A program made the position numbers and the translations under genes. Positions 1 through 13,293 of a stretch of DNA of 64,000 nucleotides are shown here, one piece after another. Under the pieces are notes generated by a model, which was not told where the DNA came from, did not search any database, and saw only the letters and a list, made by a program, of their open reading frames with translations. Source of the stretch: Viscum album (lineage: Eukaryota; Streptophyta; Magnoliopsida; Santalales; Viscaceae). The number at the start of each line of letters is the position of its first letter. Position 1 is the stretch's first letter. The stretch covers positions 1,753,518,772 through 1,753,582,771 of the forward strand of contig OY728165.1 of assembly GCA_963277665.1 (NCBI GenBank). The letters are read 5' to 3'.

Positions 1-602
1 TGAAAATAATGAATTTTATTTGTAAACTGTATTCTCATTTATTGTATTTATAATGAAAAATTATATTTTTTTAAAGTAAAATATATTAATTTTTATATAT
101 TTATTAATCTAAGTAAATTTTAATAAATTTCAAATTTAAATTGGAGATAAAATTATTGGAAATTATTGAAATAATTTTCCTTGCAAATCTTTCAGCTCTT
201 CACTTCAACAAGATTAATTTTCAATTAAAATTTTCAATTTTTTTAATTTAATTTAGTAAAAATGATTCAATATTTGGAACCATAATAATCTAAATTATCT
301 AATAATTTGAACTTTTTTTTAAAAATAATAATTACGAAGATAAAAAAAATTAATTAGCATAGTTAAGGTAAAAATGAGTTTACTAGGGGTTAAACTAAAT
401 GATAAGGGATAAAATGAAAAAAAGCTAGTCTAAAATATAAATTTGGGGATAATTTGAACTTTTAATGTATAATTATTGATAATAATACTTTTTGGATCCA
501 TGTTGCAGTAGAAACATATCAGCATACAATTTATTTTCATATAATTTCACGTTTTCTACCCACCTTGCATATAACACACCACCCCTATCCTCTCACATTC
601 AA

Positions 603-610
603 TATATAAA
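603..610 (+). promoter_or_regulatory. Possible TATA box (TATATAAA) in family R
   Basis: TATATAAA follows a comparatively C-rich stretch and precedes the tandem cores that start near 910. A similar TATAAATA lies at 53307-53314, also upstream of the same core repeat. The parallel position suggests the promoter of a decayed LTR. In such AT-rich DNA the motif alone is weak. Confidence 0.25.
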
Positions 611-904
611 ACCATTTTGGTTCTAAAAAACCTATCTAAATCAATTAAAAAATTTCTTTATCTCATTGAATAATCCTTATTTTTTATAAAATCCATTCTA
701 TTATTGATTTTTCTGTAAACCTATGTAAGTTACCAGAAGAAGAGGTAACATTCTTTAATGAGCTCTTTTATTTTACTTTATTCCTCCAACTACATCAATG
801 ATTACAAAAACAATGATTATATAATGTAATATTGTCTTAAATATAATTATATGTTCTTATGTTATCTTACATATAATATAATTATATGTTTTTATGTTAT
901 GGGA

Positions 905-1560
905 TATAAAATCACCATTTGTGTGTGTGGTAGACTACCACCACATGAACTGATGTTATACATTTTTTCCATTACCACCTCAAAAGGTTGGTTATGATTG
1001 TTGATAATATATATATATATATATATATTATATTATATTTTTAAAAAAATTATAACTCTTTAGTAATTATTAAATACATACTATTTTAATTTTAACTCTC
1101 TAGAGGATATTATAACATCACTCGTGTGTATGAAAGACCACTTCTTCATGAACTGATTTGACTCATTTCAAAAATGATTTAAATGGAAGATAATAAGGAC
1201 ATATTTAATAGATATATATTATATAAATATCATAATTATAAAATTAATTGCATTTTCATCATTATTAAAAAAACAATATATCATTTTCTTTCTTTTATAT
1301 TAACTCTCTGAATGATGATAACATCATTCGTGTACGTGTGGATTACCTCCTAGAGAAAGCGATGTGACCTCATTTTAACTTCTACACCATATGGATGAAA
1401 TGTTTATGTATATTTGATGAACTAATATGTTATTTATGAAATTCTGAAAATTATTCAATGATATGATATTACTTAACTACTCCCCCTCATTTTATTTAAA
1501 TAATGTAAACTTCATTCATGGGAACATATGACCTACCCTCTCTACAGCCTCGACATTCAT
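905..1560 (+). repeat. Tandem ~200-nt degenerate repeat with conserved 45-50 nt core, 4 copies
   Basis: Four diverged cores sit about 200 nt apart, at roughly 910-958, 1112-1165, 1319-1370 and 1508-1560. Each reads approximately AACATC, A[CT]TCGTGTA, a GTGTRGACTACC-like block, then CATGAA and GATGTGA. The spacers between them are nearly pure A+T. The same core recurs at 53.70-53.94 kb in this orientation and at 56.06-56.86 kb reversed. The cores are much better preserved than their spacers. Confidence 0.6.
1007..1028. repeat. (AT)11 microsatellite
   Basis: A perfect AT dinucleotide run lies between two of the ~200-nt repeat cores. Similar shorter runs are at 41122-41138 and 58494-58511. Confidence 0.9.
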
Positions 1561-4500
1561 AATTTATCAAAAAAAATATTTCATGTTTTTTATTAAATGT
1601 GTAATTGATGTATAAATATTAAAAATATTTCTCTAATAATATTTTGGATATTATTAAACAGTTATCAATTTAATAAAAAAGAAAATAAAAAATCAGAACA
1701 TATATATAAAATAAAGCAGTTATTACGCAAAACATTACATTAACATGGAATTATTAATAAATGGATAATAAAATGTCATAGGTAAACTTTATATGGTATG
1801 ATATTTGTAATTGTGTTTCTGTAATAGATTTATAATAAAATTATATTTATTATATTTAGTGTTCGATCATGTACGAAGGAAGAAAAGACTTACCCAAGGG
1901 ACTTACATCTCACTTTTTATATTAATGTGACATATTTAATATTCACCACATTTCTATTTAAATTGGTTTATATATTTCCAATTAATGTGTCTCATGATTC
2001 TCATCCATAAAATACTTTTTATTTACATATACAATTTAGGATCTATCTATCACGAGGTTCATAGTTCAAAAGTCACAAAAGTGATATGAGATTTTGGTCT
2101 CAATTTCCCTTTTTTGAGGCATATGTTATGTTATCCAATTATCATATTTTATGAGGTGTATATAAAACCCATTTTAAATTCAAGTCCATGAGAATATTTA
2201 TCCTCATGTAATTTTATTTTTTATTCAATTATTTTTATTTATGGTTTCTATTATTCATAGATTTCTACATGGTTAATATTTAATGTCACAGTCTCATCGT
2301 TTATCAAGATTTATTATGATTATGATTTTGAAGATAAAATATTATGATCCGTTTATAAAGAGAATCATTAATTATATTATATTATATTTATTGGTGACAT
2401 TAATATTTAAATTTCCAAATCATTAGAACATAAAATAATTGATGAAATTGTTTATATAAAATATAACATTATGGTTCTCTTCAGTCAGAAATTTAAAAAC
2501 CATCAATACTATTTTATTATTTCCCTATTATTTTTAAAATACATTTTTACTCATTTTTTCATTTTTCTTTGAATCTAATTTTATATTCATTTTCCAAACA
2601 ACTTTCATTTAAATTTTATTGAAAATGAGAAAGTAATTATACTTTTTGAATGTTTTACATGAATATAACATCCCATAAATATGACTATAATTTTCATGGA
2701 AGCATATTTTATGTGTTTTAATATTTATTTTAAATGAAAAAAATTCAAAACAATTCAATGAGTCATTAGTTTTAATGAGTTATTTTCAAAGAAAGTTTAT
2801 TTTTCTCATGAAATGCTCCTTGTGATCTGTCAAAATCATTCTCCATTTTAAACTAAATCCTATGATTCTACTTAGGATCTAAAGTGAACAAAATCCAAGG
2901 ATACCATTCTTATTCATTATGTTAATGATTTGTATTTATGATGGAATGATTTTTATGAAACTCTTTTCACATCCAATGGGTTATACCCTGATGAAATTAT
3001 TATGAAACCTATTTCTTATCATGAGTTATGATATGATGAAATGATTATAAAAAAAATAAAATCTCCACATGTTAGGATATGACGAAATGTTTATGAAAAT
3101 AATATAATTTTATGTTCTATGATATATTGATGGTTTTATGGATTTTGGATCAAATAAATATTATTTAATTATGTGTTTTGTAGGACCCATATCTCCCTCC
3201 AATTGTGTGGACAAATAATTATATCTAATAAGGTAGAAATGACTTAAATGGTGAGTGAACACAGTTCATTAAGGAAATTTTTCCTCTATTATGTTCATGG
3301 GAGTGAACCTTACCTAATAAGAAAGTTTGGTGAGTGAACCCATTCATGTTTGATATCTTTGTAAACGATACATGATTACTCTAGAAAAAAGTTTCTAGGG
3401 TTGTGTGTATTCCAAAACACTATATCTATTTCTATTGTTCTTATATCACGGATTATGTTCCCTGATTCACTAAGGATTTATGTATTTCGAGCTACCAATA
3501 TTTATTCCATGACTCAAGATTATGATATTTGATTTGTGGGTTATGGTTTTTAAATTATGTGCTAACATTATCATTCCCTTATGATCATGTTATTATTACA
3601 TGTCCCACTTATTTACCCTTACTGATAATATATGATCTCCCATTATTTTATTTCCTTTCCCATCATTATAAAGAAATCCTTTTAATAAGGAACACTAATG
3701 GAGAGGAAATTTATGGTAGACACTGAAGATCATTCCTGAATTTAAATTATTGTGTTCCATGTTTCCAAAAACACAAAACAATAATAGTCTTCAAGATGTG
3801 TTTTTATAATGTAAATAATAATCATTTAAAATTTATTAATATCCATATACGAGAATCTGGGGTCACTATTACATTCGTGGAAACTCATTTTTGAATAACT
3901 ATATTTTCAAAAATCCTAAATAAATCATTTTATATATTTAAAAATTCAATTTTCAGACAAAAAATTTCATCTTGAAATCATTGATCTTGAAAACCACAAA
4001 TTATCATAAAAACTCAACATTCTGAAAATCCCAATCTTTTGTTAATTCATAATTATAAAAAGATTCCGTATTCAATTTCCCTAATTATACAAATAATTCA
4101 GTAAAACATAAGAAATTTCCAACACCATATAAAATTTTAGATCAAGCTACCAATTCATGATGCTTATAGAAGTTCGCCAAAATAAAATAGTCTTAATCTC
4201 CCGCCACTATATTGAAATCACAAATTCCTATCATAAGGAATAAAAAATCATCAATTTAAATCCCTAGATCCCTTGATCCAATATCCAAGAATTTTTATTT
4301 GGGAGGGAAGTGAATATAGAAGTAATCAGAGTAAGTAGATGTCGATTTTAAATAAGATCCACCATAGATATATTGATTTGAGGTTGGGAGATAATAAAAA
4401 ATCACCTCAAAATGAATATATATATCTCTTAATGATGTTAATTTGTAAGAATAGGACATTTGTTAAGTGTTTCTGGTGCTAAAGTATAAATAAAAATCAT

Positions 4501-6295
4501 TAAAACTGTACTTTATAGTCGTTAAGCTTGGTCCCCAAGACCATTATGTGATTTTCCATACATATTCATAAAAAAAAGATAATATGGATTCCTATACGAT
4601 GATAATATTCTGCAGATATAACACCCCACACCAGTTCATTTTCATGGAATCAAAAAAATTTGGATTTAATGATTTGGTAAATGGGGATGAGATGACTTTT
4701 TGGATTCATATTTATAATTGATGTTGGGTTTAAAATTTCTAAAAGTATGTTTCTATGGTTATTGAACAATTTTAGGTGTCTTAGAGCATGATTCAGCGGT
4801 TTTGAAGGCCTTGTATAATGGATCAGAAGATTAAGTAAGCCGTCAAATACACAATTATGTAGAACCGATTACTCAGTGGAGGTCGTAGGGGTCCTTATCA
4901 CTACCTAGAACTACTGGGTAGTTTGTGCTAAGTGATTCGTACACATTGGAGATCTGGGTGGTCAGTAATAGTGGATCAAGACTATCATTCCACTTGAAAT
5001 TTTTTTATAATTTGGGGTATGTGTACTCTTATATGATTTATTTAAAAACCCCAACTTATGGGTTTTCTTATCCCGGTGGTCAACACAAAAGGTAAGAAAT
5101 TCTTTTATTATCAAATTTCCCACCTTTATCCTTTGATCTTTGGTGACTAGATATTTGTTCTTCATCATATGGGGTGAATTCTCCATCATTATTTCCATAT
5201 GATAACACCTATCCCTTTTCCCTATAATATGGTGTATTGATATTAAATATTTAATATGTTTCTACTATATCATAGTCCCATTTGGTGGGGATTTTATTCG
5301 ATATAGATAGATGTTGTAGTTAAATTATATATGCTAAATATTTTATGTAATTAACATAAAAAAATACACTAAACTAATTTTATTTTTTTAATAAAATTTG
5401 ACTATAATTGGTTGATTAATCAATATTGGTTCTAAATAATTTTGATTGGTGTGATTGAGGGGGTGTTTATGGGGTGATTAATACCATATTTTTTATGGTT
5501 TCAACATCAGTACACAATCCAATAACATAGACATTGATTATAAATATGTGGTTAATTCAAGAAATAATTGTTTTAATTAATTTTAATATATCTTTTTTAG
5601 AGATATTGGGACTTTTGGATGTAGTTGATTTATAGTGTGGGAATGGAGGAGATTTTTCATTGATTTATGAGCACTTCATGAGGATATATTTCTATTTTAT
5701 GTATGTGGTGGATAACCATTCCTAATGTATTATGTCCTAATTCATTTGACATGTGATACGTGGTCTGGCTTCATATGTTTAATTAACATTTCATTAAGTT
5801 GGATTTATATTTTCATGACTTGTATGAATTGGGTTATGATATCTAGGGTTGTGGGAGACACTCCAAATTAAATTCATTGACGTTGTAGTTATTGATGGAC
5901 TTGAGATTGACTTACAATTAATTTGAACATCTCCTTTAGACCGAATTGGTATGTCCTTGAGTTATGGTATGACTCATATGACATTTATTAGTTGATTCTT
6001 TCCTCTATGAACGTAATAGAGGGGTATAAATAGGATATATATATGACTGAGATATTAAATGGATTATTTTCGTTCACTGCTTGGGAGATAGAAAATTCCC
6101 CTTGGGATATGATTAGACATTCTTTTATTGATGCTTGATTCAGTGTTCACTGAAGGCCATGGGAGGTTGGGATTATAGTTTTCATAATTATGGCCTCAAG
6201 AACAAATAGGTGTACCACTATGGTTGATCATGACAAATATGACTTCTATTAGGAGGCATATCCTCTTTTGAGTAAGTTATGTTTTAATTTTATGA

Positions 6296-6300
6296 GTTTT
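6296..6300. repeat. Target-site duplication of element 1, left (GTTTT)
   Basis: GTTTT before the LTR start pairs with TTTTT at 15432-15436 after the other LTR, with one mismatch. Comparison with the related copy of family R near 61.13 kb, which lacks the element, supports this as the insertion point. Confidence 0.5.
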
Positions 6301-8488
6301 TGTAACAACCTGACCTAGGTATCCCTCAAATGAAGCACCCGACAAGATCCGTCACATACACAAAGATCTTTCCTGATACCCATGTGATGGAGAAAGGAAC
6401 CTAGGAATTAAACAATAGAAAAGAGGGATTTTCCCCAACTAGAAAAAAACACATGTCCTGTATATACTTAATTAAATAAGGAAAAAAATATGCTAATACA
6501 TATATACCATTACTGTTAGAGTGACAGAAAAATCAAAAGATTTTAAAAGTGGCCAAAAAATCCAAGAAAAAATTCTAAATAAAACGAATCAAATCCTAAA
6601 ATCTACTCCATGTGATGTTGTGGAAAAAATCACACCATCTCACCACCGACTACACAAATTAGCTGACATGAAACGTTCCTGCCACACTATGAAACCTTGC
6701 CTTTCCTTACATTGGATGAAATACATAGTTCTATACACCACCAAAGAGGTGAGGCTGGTGTGAGATAATAGGCTCAATAGGATCACACCCAAGTGTTAAA
6801 TAACAAGTATCTATATAAATAATATTACATGATCATTCAAAATAAATTATGGTTTGATAATAAATAAAATAGTTTTACATAGTACATAATAACAATTTTC
6901 CTTCTATCATAGTTCTAAAACAAAAAGAATCTATATCCATTTCAAATCACATTTTCAATAGCATATTCAAAAAGATTAATCATCCATATAAATGATAAAA
7001 TAGTAAAAATACATGAAATAAAATACAATAGTAGTGGAACATGAATCATAAATATGAGGAATACAATAGTCATGTAGAATAATATTCATACCCAAAAATC
7101 TAGGATCAGTGCAATGTGGTACCTGAAGCCAATTATCTATACTCTAGGGCTAGGGATAAACCCTAATGTATTAAACCCCAATATCATATATATACCTGAA
7201 TCCAATAATCTACAATCTAGAATAAGCGGAACATCCAAAATGTGAACCCTCATAATAGGTGATTACCTCAAGCTAAAACTTCCACAAAATACCCAAGGTA
7301 CCCCATGTGTTTGTTTCCATTATCATCTAAATGAGTTGAGAACCATTTCAAAACCATTTATGAAATTAAAAATTTAATAGTGTAACCATACCTAAATCCT
7401 TTTCACAATTCATTTAATGATTTGAAAATTACACTATTCTTTCTATTTATAAAAAACTAATGGAAAACTAATTCTATTCAAAATATGATTCCAACACACC
7501 CCAACAATCACTCTAAATTAATTCCAACATATTTATAAATGAATTTTAAAACATGAAACAACGCGATTTATCAGACACGGGCTAGAGACAGAACCACATA
7601 CTTCAAAACATGGGTCACACAAGCTTGCAATGGGATCCACCAATAACAAAAAACCAACGACGTCAACAAAGGCCATATAATCCAATCCAAATCTTAAGAT
7701 TGATCCAATATAGAGAACAAAAGGTCATCAGAAAAGTGGAAAGTTATATACCTCTAGAACGATTAGTTTCTTTTCCATAACCAATAGTGGGACAAATTTT
7801 GGAATGGGATCACACCACAAATATAGAAGAATACATGAAGAAACAATAATTCAGACCAAATAATCCAATATCAACACTCTAGGAAGTTACTGTGAATAAT
7901 GGAAATTATGTAGTAGAAATAAAACATAACCGGAGAGACACACTGCAACTGCAATGAATATTGAACACAGAACAGATTGATTTGGAATGAACGATGTATC
8001 CAAAAATATCTGTATAGGTGCTTTTTATATAGAGAAAAGGATTACATTTAGTCAAATGATAACCTGAAACCCGAGCAATACACTAAAACATTTATTCTCT
8101 GGGAATTACCTGATGTGTAACGCCTTTACCAGGAATGAAATCCTTGGTGTTCATGTTTTTTAAGAAATCCATAGCCTAAAATTAAAAATACAACCTTTTT
8201 ATTATCTCATTACATGTCAGAGCTCTTCACATCATGTAACCATTCATAGTGTGATTCCATTCACAAAATTCATCATGAAACTATTACACATCATGCAACC
8301 AAGAAACATATAGTTAAATCATCCTTCAACCTATAGAAAAATCCAATTAATGCTGAGATCCCAACAATTTTGTTACATCACCATTATAGGTATCCTTACA
8401 ATTCCTTTTTATCCATATAAAACAACAAAAAAGTTAATATAGGATGAGGATAAATTCATACCTGATATAATGGTAATTAGATGTTACA
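6301..8488 (-). repeat. Element 1 3' LTR
   Basis: It begins TGTAACA and ends TGTTACA, which read as inverted ends on either strand. It aligns along its length with 13294-15431, for example the block CTACTCCATGTGATG at 6602-6616 against 13570-13584 and the GCTCAATAGGATC block at 6772 against 13737. On the minus strand it lies downstream of the integrase and chromodomain remnants, so it is the 3' LTR. Confidence 0.85.
8021..8032 (-). promoter_or_regulatory. TATA box candidate in the element 1 LTR
   Basis: The minus strand reads CTATATAAAAAG in the middle of the left LTR, a good TATA box. The matching stretch in the right LTR (about 14955-14980) no longer has it. The start site would lie about 30 nt downstream, near 7990-8000. 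Confidence 0.45.
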
Positions 8489-8501
8489 AAACCCCCACCC
8501 T
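8489..8501 (-). other. Element 1 polypurine tract
   Basis: Directly next to the inner end of the left LTR the minus strand reads AGGGTGGGGGTTT. This is the expected plus-strand primer site and fixes the element's orientation. Confidence 0.75.
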
Positions 8502-8559
8502 AAATACATTCTTTCCCCCAGAAGTTATTTGGATTATGTAATCCATGGGAAAAGATGAG

Positions 8560-8811
8560 TCCACTACTCCCTCTTCCATGAATCTCATTAAAATACTATA
8601 TGTGTTACCATTGTTCTATGACCAATAAAATTGACTTCCCACACATGACATTCACATAAGAGTAGATGAACTCGGCTGGTTCCTCCAAGATAGAAATGTC
8701 TAGCTCTAACTTAATTTCATCCCATGTCCAAAAATGATATGGATCACAATGATAATTCATGAGCTGAAACATGTGGAAAAAAGCATGAATACTTGTCAAC
8801 TGATCCAACAA
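8560..8811 (-). pseudogene. Element 1 integrase C-terminus / chromodomain remnant
   Basis: The frame at 8605-8811 keeps the usual linker and chromodomain spacing of chromoviruses: FFHMFQL (normally VFHVSML), then DPYHF, then ILEEPAEF followed by VNVMCGKSILLVIEQW, which corresponds to the chromodomain start and its KxIPLVKVxW strand. Beyond the stop, a TWERE-like end and a THLFP motif can be read in another frame, just before the PPT. In this family the chromodomain steers integration to chromatin bearing specific histone marks. The copy is broken by at least one frameshift and several stops. Confidence 0.65.
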
Positions 8812-9249
8812 TTATAACTGATAAGAAAATTTTATGATCCACTTAGTGATCTAAAATGGAAAAAAAATATCTCGGAGCCAACCGTTCTTTATTTTCCAAG
8901 ATGAAAATGACCAAAATGAGGTAACAAAATCAAGAAAAACCATTCACCAATGGAAAACTATTGAGAATGAAATCTCCATTATGTATATTATTTCTATTGA
9001 CACTGGGATATAATCATATGTAGATGAACATGCTGAATCTTCACGGATGTCTCATGACCAAAACATGCTCCAACCAAAGCTACTTTACCCACCTCAACAC
9101 CAAAAAGTGGTTATTTTCAAGGGAGACCATACAATGCCTCAAAGGGAGAAATTATGATTGATGACTAATGAATGTTGTTATAAAAAACTCAACTAGAACT
9201 AGATTACTATCCAATGCCCCACTGAATTCTAAGACACATGCACAAAGCA

Positions 9250-9770
9250 TATCCTCCATGATCTGAATTACTCACTCTATATGACTATCTAACCTTCTCT
9301 CTTTGGATTGTATGTTGTGCTCAACTTTAACTGAATTCCCATTTCTTATTGGAGACTTCTCGAAACTCTCTAGGTAAACCTTGGAACCCTATTTGAAACA
9401 ATAGCAGAAAGGCTTCCATTTTTCATCATAATCCCTTCCACATACAGCTTAACTAGATCCTCATACTTAATGTTAACCTTAATTGGAATGAAATGAGCAG
9501 ACTTTATAAACTGATCAACAACAACCCAGATAGAATTCCTTCCCCATGGATTCATTCAAAATCCAATAATAAAATCCATGGATATCTATTACCACTTCTA
9601 GACCGTCACTAGAAGAGGATGAAGTAAACTAGAGGGTTTCATGTGATCTTGTTTTATCCATTGGCTGGAGTAACAGTAGGACATAGTATCTTCAATGTAA
9701 TGCTTCATACCTGACCACTAGATTCATCATCTCATGTCATAATATGTATTTGTTGTTCTCGGATGAATGA
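9250..9770 (-). pseudogene. Element 1 integrase remnant
   Basis: The open piece at 9370-9555 reads SIWVVVDQFIKSAHFIPI and ends with AIVSNRVPRFT, a clear integrase core (normally WVIVDRLTKSAHF and IVSDRDPRFT). The second catalytic Asp has become Asn. Upstream (9556-9600) the first catalytic Asp survives in a MDFIIGF motif. Further upstream (about 9650-9770) the zinc-binding region is present with its first Cys kept and the second changed to Ser. It is broken by several in-frame stops. It lies between the RNase H and chromodomain remnants as expected. Confidence 0.8.
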
Positions 9771-10099
9771 ACCATGAAGATGTGTGGAAATTAATTTGGA
9801 CTAAAATTCTCACAGATGCTCAGATGGAAACACACTTCCCAATGTGGACCACCTCATTCTAATTAATGAGTCCAACTAGATAGAGTCTCCTCACCATAAA
9901 GGATTTTTTTAACTTTACTAAACTCTTCATCCTGTTGAAGACTCTGAAAAATTGAATCCAGGAGATATGTTGATAAATGTACACCGTTCATAACCATACC
10001 TGAAATATCCTCCTAATAATCTATGTGGAACTTTGTGAAAATCCCTATAAGGTTCCACTCCTCCATCGATTCAAGAACAAAATATGATGGTAATTTCAT

Positions 10100-10660
10100 A
10101 TTAATTGTGTATACATCGACTTTTCCCTTCCATGGTGAGTTCGTGATATCGACGTCACACTCCTGGAGGTATTCTACCCAACGTCTCTATCTGAGATTAA
10201 TGTCTTTCAAATAGATATATAAATCAAAATATTATAATAATAGAAGAACATGAACCGCTCCCCAATATGATAGTTTGACCAACTTCTAAGTGCATTCATA
10301 ACTACAACATGCTCTAAATCCTGATTGGGGTAATTCATCTTAAGGAACTGAAGTTCACAAGAGTTTTAAGCTACCACATGGTCATCTTTCATAAGAACAC
10401 ATCCTATACCAGCACCAACAACCTCATAAAACACCACACAACCCTTGTCGAGATTAGGTAACATCATAATAGGATCAGATGTTAGAATCCATTATTGTTC
10501 ATCAGATAAATACGGATACTTTTCATCCCTTGTAAATCTCGCCGCATTTATCAAATGATTAGTCAATAGTTATTCCAATTTATAGAAATCCATAATAAAC
10601 CATCGTTATTATCCACCAAGACCTTGGAATATCTTTATCTCAATGAAATAATGTGGTTCT
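10100..10660 (-). pseudogene. Element 1 RNase H and connection remnant
   Basis: The minus strand keeps a degraded RNase H: a GAGIGCVLM motif near 10400-10430 (normally GVGLGAVLMQ), then NYPNQDLE with its conserved Glu (normally NYPTHDLE). The YLQECDVDI stretch near 10105-10165 matches the RNase H-integrase connector. The first catalytic Asp before GAGIG is replaced. Frames shift several times. RNase H would remove the RNA strand from the RNA-DNA hybrid made by the neighbouring RT. Confidence 0.7.
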
Positions 10661-10668
10661 ATCCAAGA

Positions 10669-11300
10669 CTAAACAAACTTTAACATCTCAGGATCAAATG
10701 ATAACCCTTGTTCAGAAATATTGTACCCTAATAACATCTCTTTTTGAATCCAAAAAATGCATTTCAAAATATTTACATAAAAATATAAACTTCTCATAAT
10801 TTCTCTAAATATACTCATATGGTGCTCATGATCATGCTCAGATTTCAAATAAATCAAAATATCAATAATGAGTACTACCACAGAAGTAAAAATATTTTAA
10901 TGGAATCTCTGATTTATCAAATTCCTAAAAACTGTATGAGAGTTAGGTAGACCAAAAGGCATCACAAGATATTTATAATGGACATACCTTCTTCTAAAAG
11001 TTGAATTTAGTATATCAGAATACCAAACTTCGAGATTATGATAAACCAACTGATGATCAATATTGGATAACCACTTTCCTCCTTTTAACTTGTTAAAAAA
11101 ATCATCCACCTGAGGAAAGTTATATTTGTCCTTAATTGTTACCTAGTTCAACTTTTGATAGGCGACGCTAATTGAAGTAAACTATCTTTCTAATTGGAAA
11201 TGATCATATGGTATACCAAATGAAAAAGTATAGGTTCAGTGAAACTATTTTCAATAGGTAATCCAACTGAATATTTTTGTATTATAGATCCATTGGTTCT
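10669..11300 (-). pseudogene. Element 1 reverse transcriptase remnant
   Basis: Two open pieces, 10897-11109 and 10669-10881, cover the RT palm and thumb. Recognisable motifs are FNKLKGGKWLSNID (normally FDQLKGAKVFSKID), FRRRYVHYKYLVMPFGLPN (normally FRTRYGHYEFLVMPFGLTN), and LIIDILIYLKSEHDHEHH, where the catalytic FIDD has lost one Asp. The thumb follows with KCIFW and LGYNISEQGLSFDPE. The enzyme is dead through the active-site change and through stops. It is clearly Ty3/gypsy rather than copia. Confidence 0.9.
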
Positions 11301-11539
11301 ATATGATAAGACAAAATCGATATTGGGTGTGTACCTAGAACTAGGTCCATCATAAAATCTACCCATATCTATAGTGGATGACCAGGGAATTCATTTGGGA
11401 AAATTTCATAAAAGTCTTGCTAAACAACAGGAAGATCAACAATAAGATAGAATTCAACTGGATTACTCACAAAAGTAGTTAATAAACAAGCGAGATCTGG
11501 TTAGGATAGTCCTCAACATGTAGACCTAGGGTCCTTCTT

Positions 11540-11690
11540 CCCATAAAATACATGAGATCTCCCATCGATTTAATGAATCAAAACATGCTGATGATAATAA
11601 TATACCTAAGCTTTATGAGTGACAAGAAAATCTATACCAAGTATGACATCTAATCTATTCAAATCAAGAATGAGAAAGTCCCAGAACAAC
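11540..11690 (-). pseudogene. Element 1 protease remnant
   Basis: The minus strand encodes LDLNRLDVILGIDFLVTH, matching the conserved C-terminal part of chromovirus aspartic proteases (normally DVILGMDWL). The active-site DTGA motif should lie near 11.9 kb but could not be read with confidence there. The segment sits between the zinc knuckles and RT, as expected for a single Gag-Pol polyprotein. Confidence 0.6.
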
Positions 11691-12029
11691 TTTTTATCAT
11701 TTATCGTTAATGAATAAGGACACTAAAACCCCTTCTCATTTCTCTTACCAAGAGGTTCCTCTAACAGCAGAATAAATGACAAAAGTTCCATTGGAAATTT
11801 ATGAATATCAATAAAACTTGAATATATAAAGAAGTTGATGGCAGTGATTTCAAATAAATCAATTGATACTAATTATTTAATAAGGATAGTACCTATAACT
11901 ATATTTGAACATGAATCAGCTTCCTATGGACACTAATCTACTATTTGAATGTGCTTCACTCTCGAGGATTGTGGCTAGAGCCCCATAATCATTGATACTT
12001 CAGACTGCACTGCATTAGGCATTGGAGTC

Positions 12030-13000
12030 GATAAACCCTGACTATAAAGAGGCATATTCCTATCCTGATAGAAGCCTTGTAAATGGCCAACACATTCACC
12101 ACTATTGCATGTCTTCGTGGGAAGAGGAAAAAAAATTCTGGTGTGTCTAAGAATTCCACAATAATAACAAGTCAGAGGAACACTACTAGAAAGAGCAGAT
12201 GGTTTGGAGAAGGCTTGTTGCTAACACCCACCTCCACTACTTCTCTGATGATTCTTCCACTTTCTCTCCTTCACATTCATGACTCTGAATCTACCACTAG
12301 ATGGAAGTGAAGGGGTATAACCCCCAACCTTTACCGCTATATTCATCAATATCATAATACTTCTATCTACCATATCCGGATAGGTATAAAGCTTCAAATT
12401 AAATACCTATGATCTAATATCAAGTTGCACACCTCGAAGACACTTGTAATCCTTTAGCTGTTCATTATTTAGCTCATATTCAAAAGGAAAAGATCAGGAA
12501 ATCTATTACTATTTACTGACACAGAATGCTATCACATTTGAAAATACTAGGCAGCCATAGACATTGATAGTATTAGTGAATGTTTACAAAACTAGTGGAA
12601 GAACAGGGTTTTGAAACCCTTCCAATCCAAGTCATTGTGTCTATCTTCCGAGACCATAGAATTCCACCATCGCTTTCCAAAACCCTCCAGCCTGAATGCT
12701 GCACACTTCACCTTGATATTTTCATGTTTCTCTAGGAAGTCAAAGATTTGATTGATAATATCCACCTAATCATCTACCACTTTTGGTTCATTCATTCCTT
12801 TAAAGCATGGTTACTTTTTGTGCAGCAATTACTATGATTGACTTCTCTCTCCTCCAGCTCTTGGACATACCTCAACAATTGCGTTTTGAACACATGGTAC
12901 ATCATGATCACTAGCATAAACAGGTGGAATGATTGTCTCAATGAGACCCTAATCTATTGACCGATTACCCGGAAGATCATCAGATGCACCTTTTTGAGGA
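12030..13000 (-). pseudogene. Element 1 gag remnant with two degenerate zinc knuckles
   Basis: Around 12560-12790 the minus strand keeps the retrotransposon capsid signature: EPKVVDD at the start, then CAAFRLEGFGKRWWNS (normally FxLxGxAxxWWxS). Further along, around 12040-12175, are two broken nucleocapsid zinc knuckles, one with a CGILRH core and one reading CNSGECVGHLQGF, in which a Cys is lost. The N-terminus near 13.0 kb is unclear and no start codon is assigned. Many stops are present. Confidence 0.7.
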
Positions 13001-13272
13001 ACTTTTAGAGATTTCTAAGAGGCATACAACTATACACTAATGCATAAGAATAATTAGATAACAGAAAAATGTCATTTATAACTAGAAAACCAATAAGTAA
13101 AAACTGATATTTAAACAAAACCCAACAATAGATCTACATATCCCAATATCACATGAAAATTTTAGTCCCTTAATGACATGATATTCCTAGGAACTTCATG
13201 AAATATACCTCTCATATCCTGAAAATCCTATCTTGAGTCTAAGAGATTCCCAAGATAAGGACTATTGGAGAC

Positions 13273-13290
13273 AAACCACCTTTGATTCCA
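13273..13290 (-). other. Element 1 primer-binding site (initiator Met-tRNA type)
   Basis: Three bases inside the 5' LTR the minus strand reads TGGAATCAAAGG, a decayed form of the usual TGGTATCAGAGC. This marks the 5' end of the internal region. Confidence 0.65.
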
Positions 13291-13293
13291 AAT

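Larger units (their letters stand above)
1..6300. repeat. AT-rich degenerate repeat background (family R, left arm)
   Basis: No gene is visible. The stretch is very A+T rich, with short frames only. From about 2540 onward it can be matched by eye to 59.0-61.1 kb, for example the Tgtttatttt-type block ending in CTCATGAAA at 2798-2813 against 59380-59390, the GATCATG stretch at 3580-3590 against 60080-60090, and the gene-free text just before 6300 against 61.1 kb. The 1-1560 part resembles 52.6-53.97 kb. The two copies are not collinear in length: copy 1 holds about 1.7 kb more between 3.7 and 5.3 kb, probably a further old insertion. It is likely a decayed LTR-type element, but no LTR ends, PBS or coding motif were found. 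Confidence 0.5.

Noticed and set aside
12083..12310. 75-codon plus-strand frame
   Set aside because: It is antisense to the gag zinc-knuckle region of element 1, which is readable on the minus strand.
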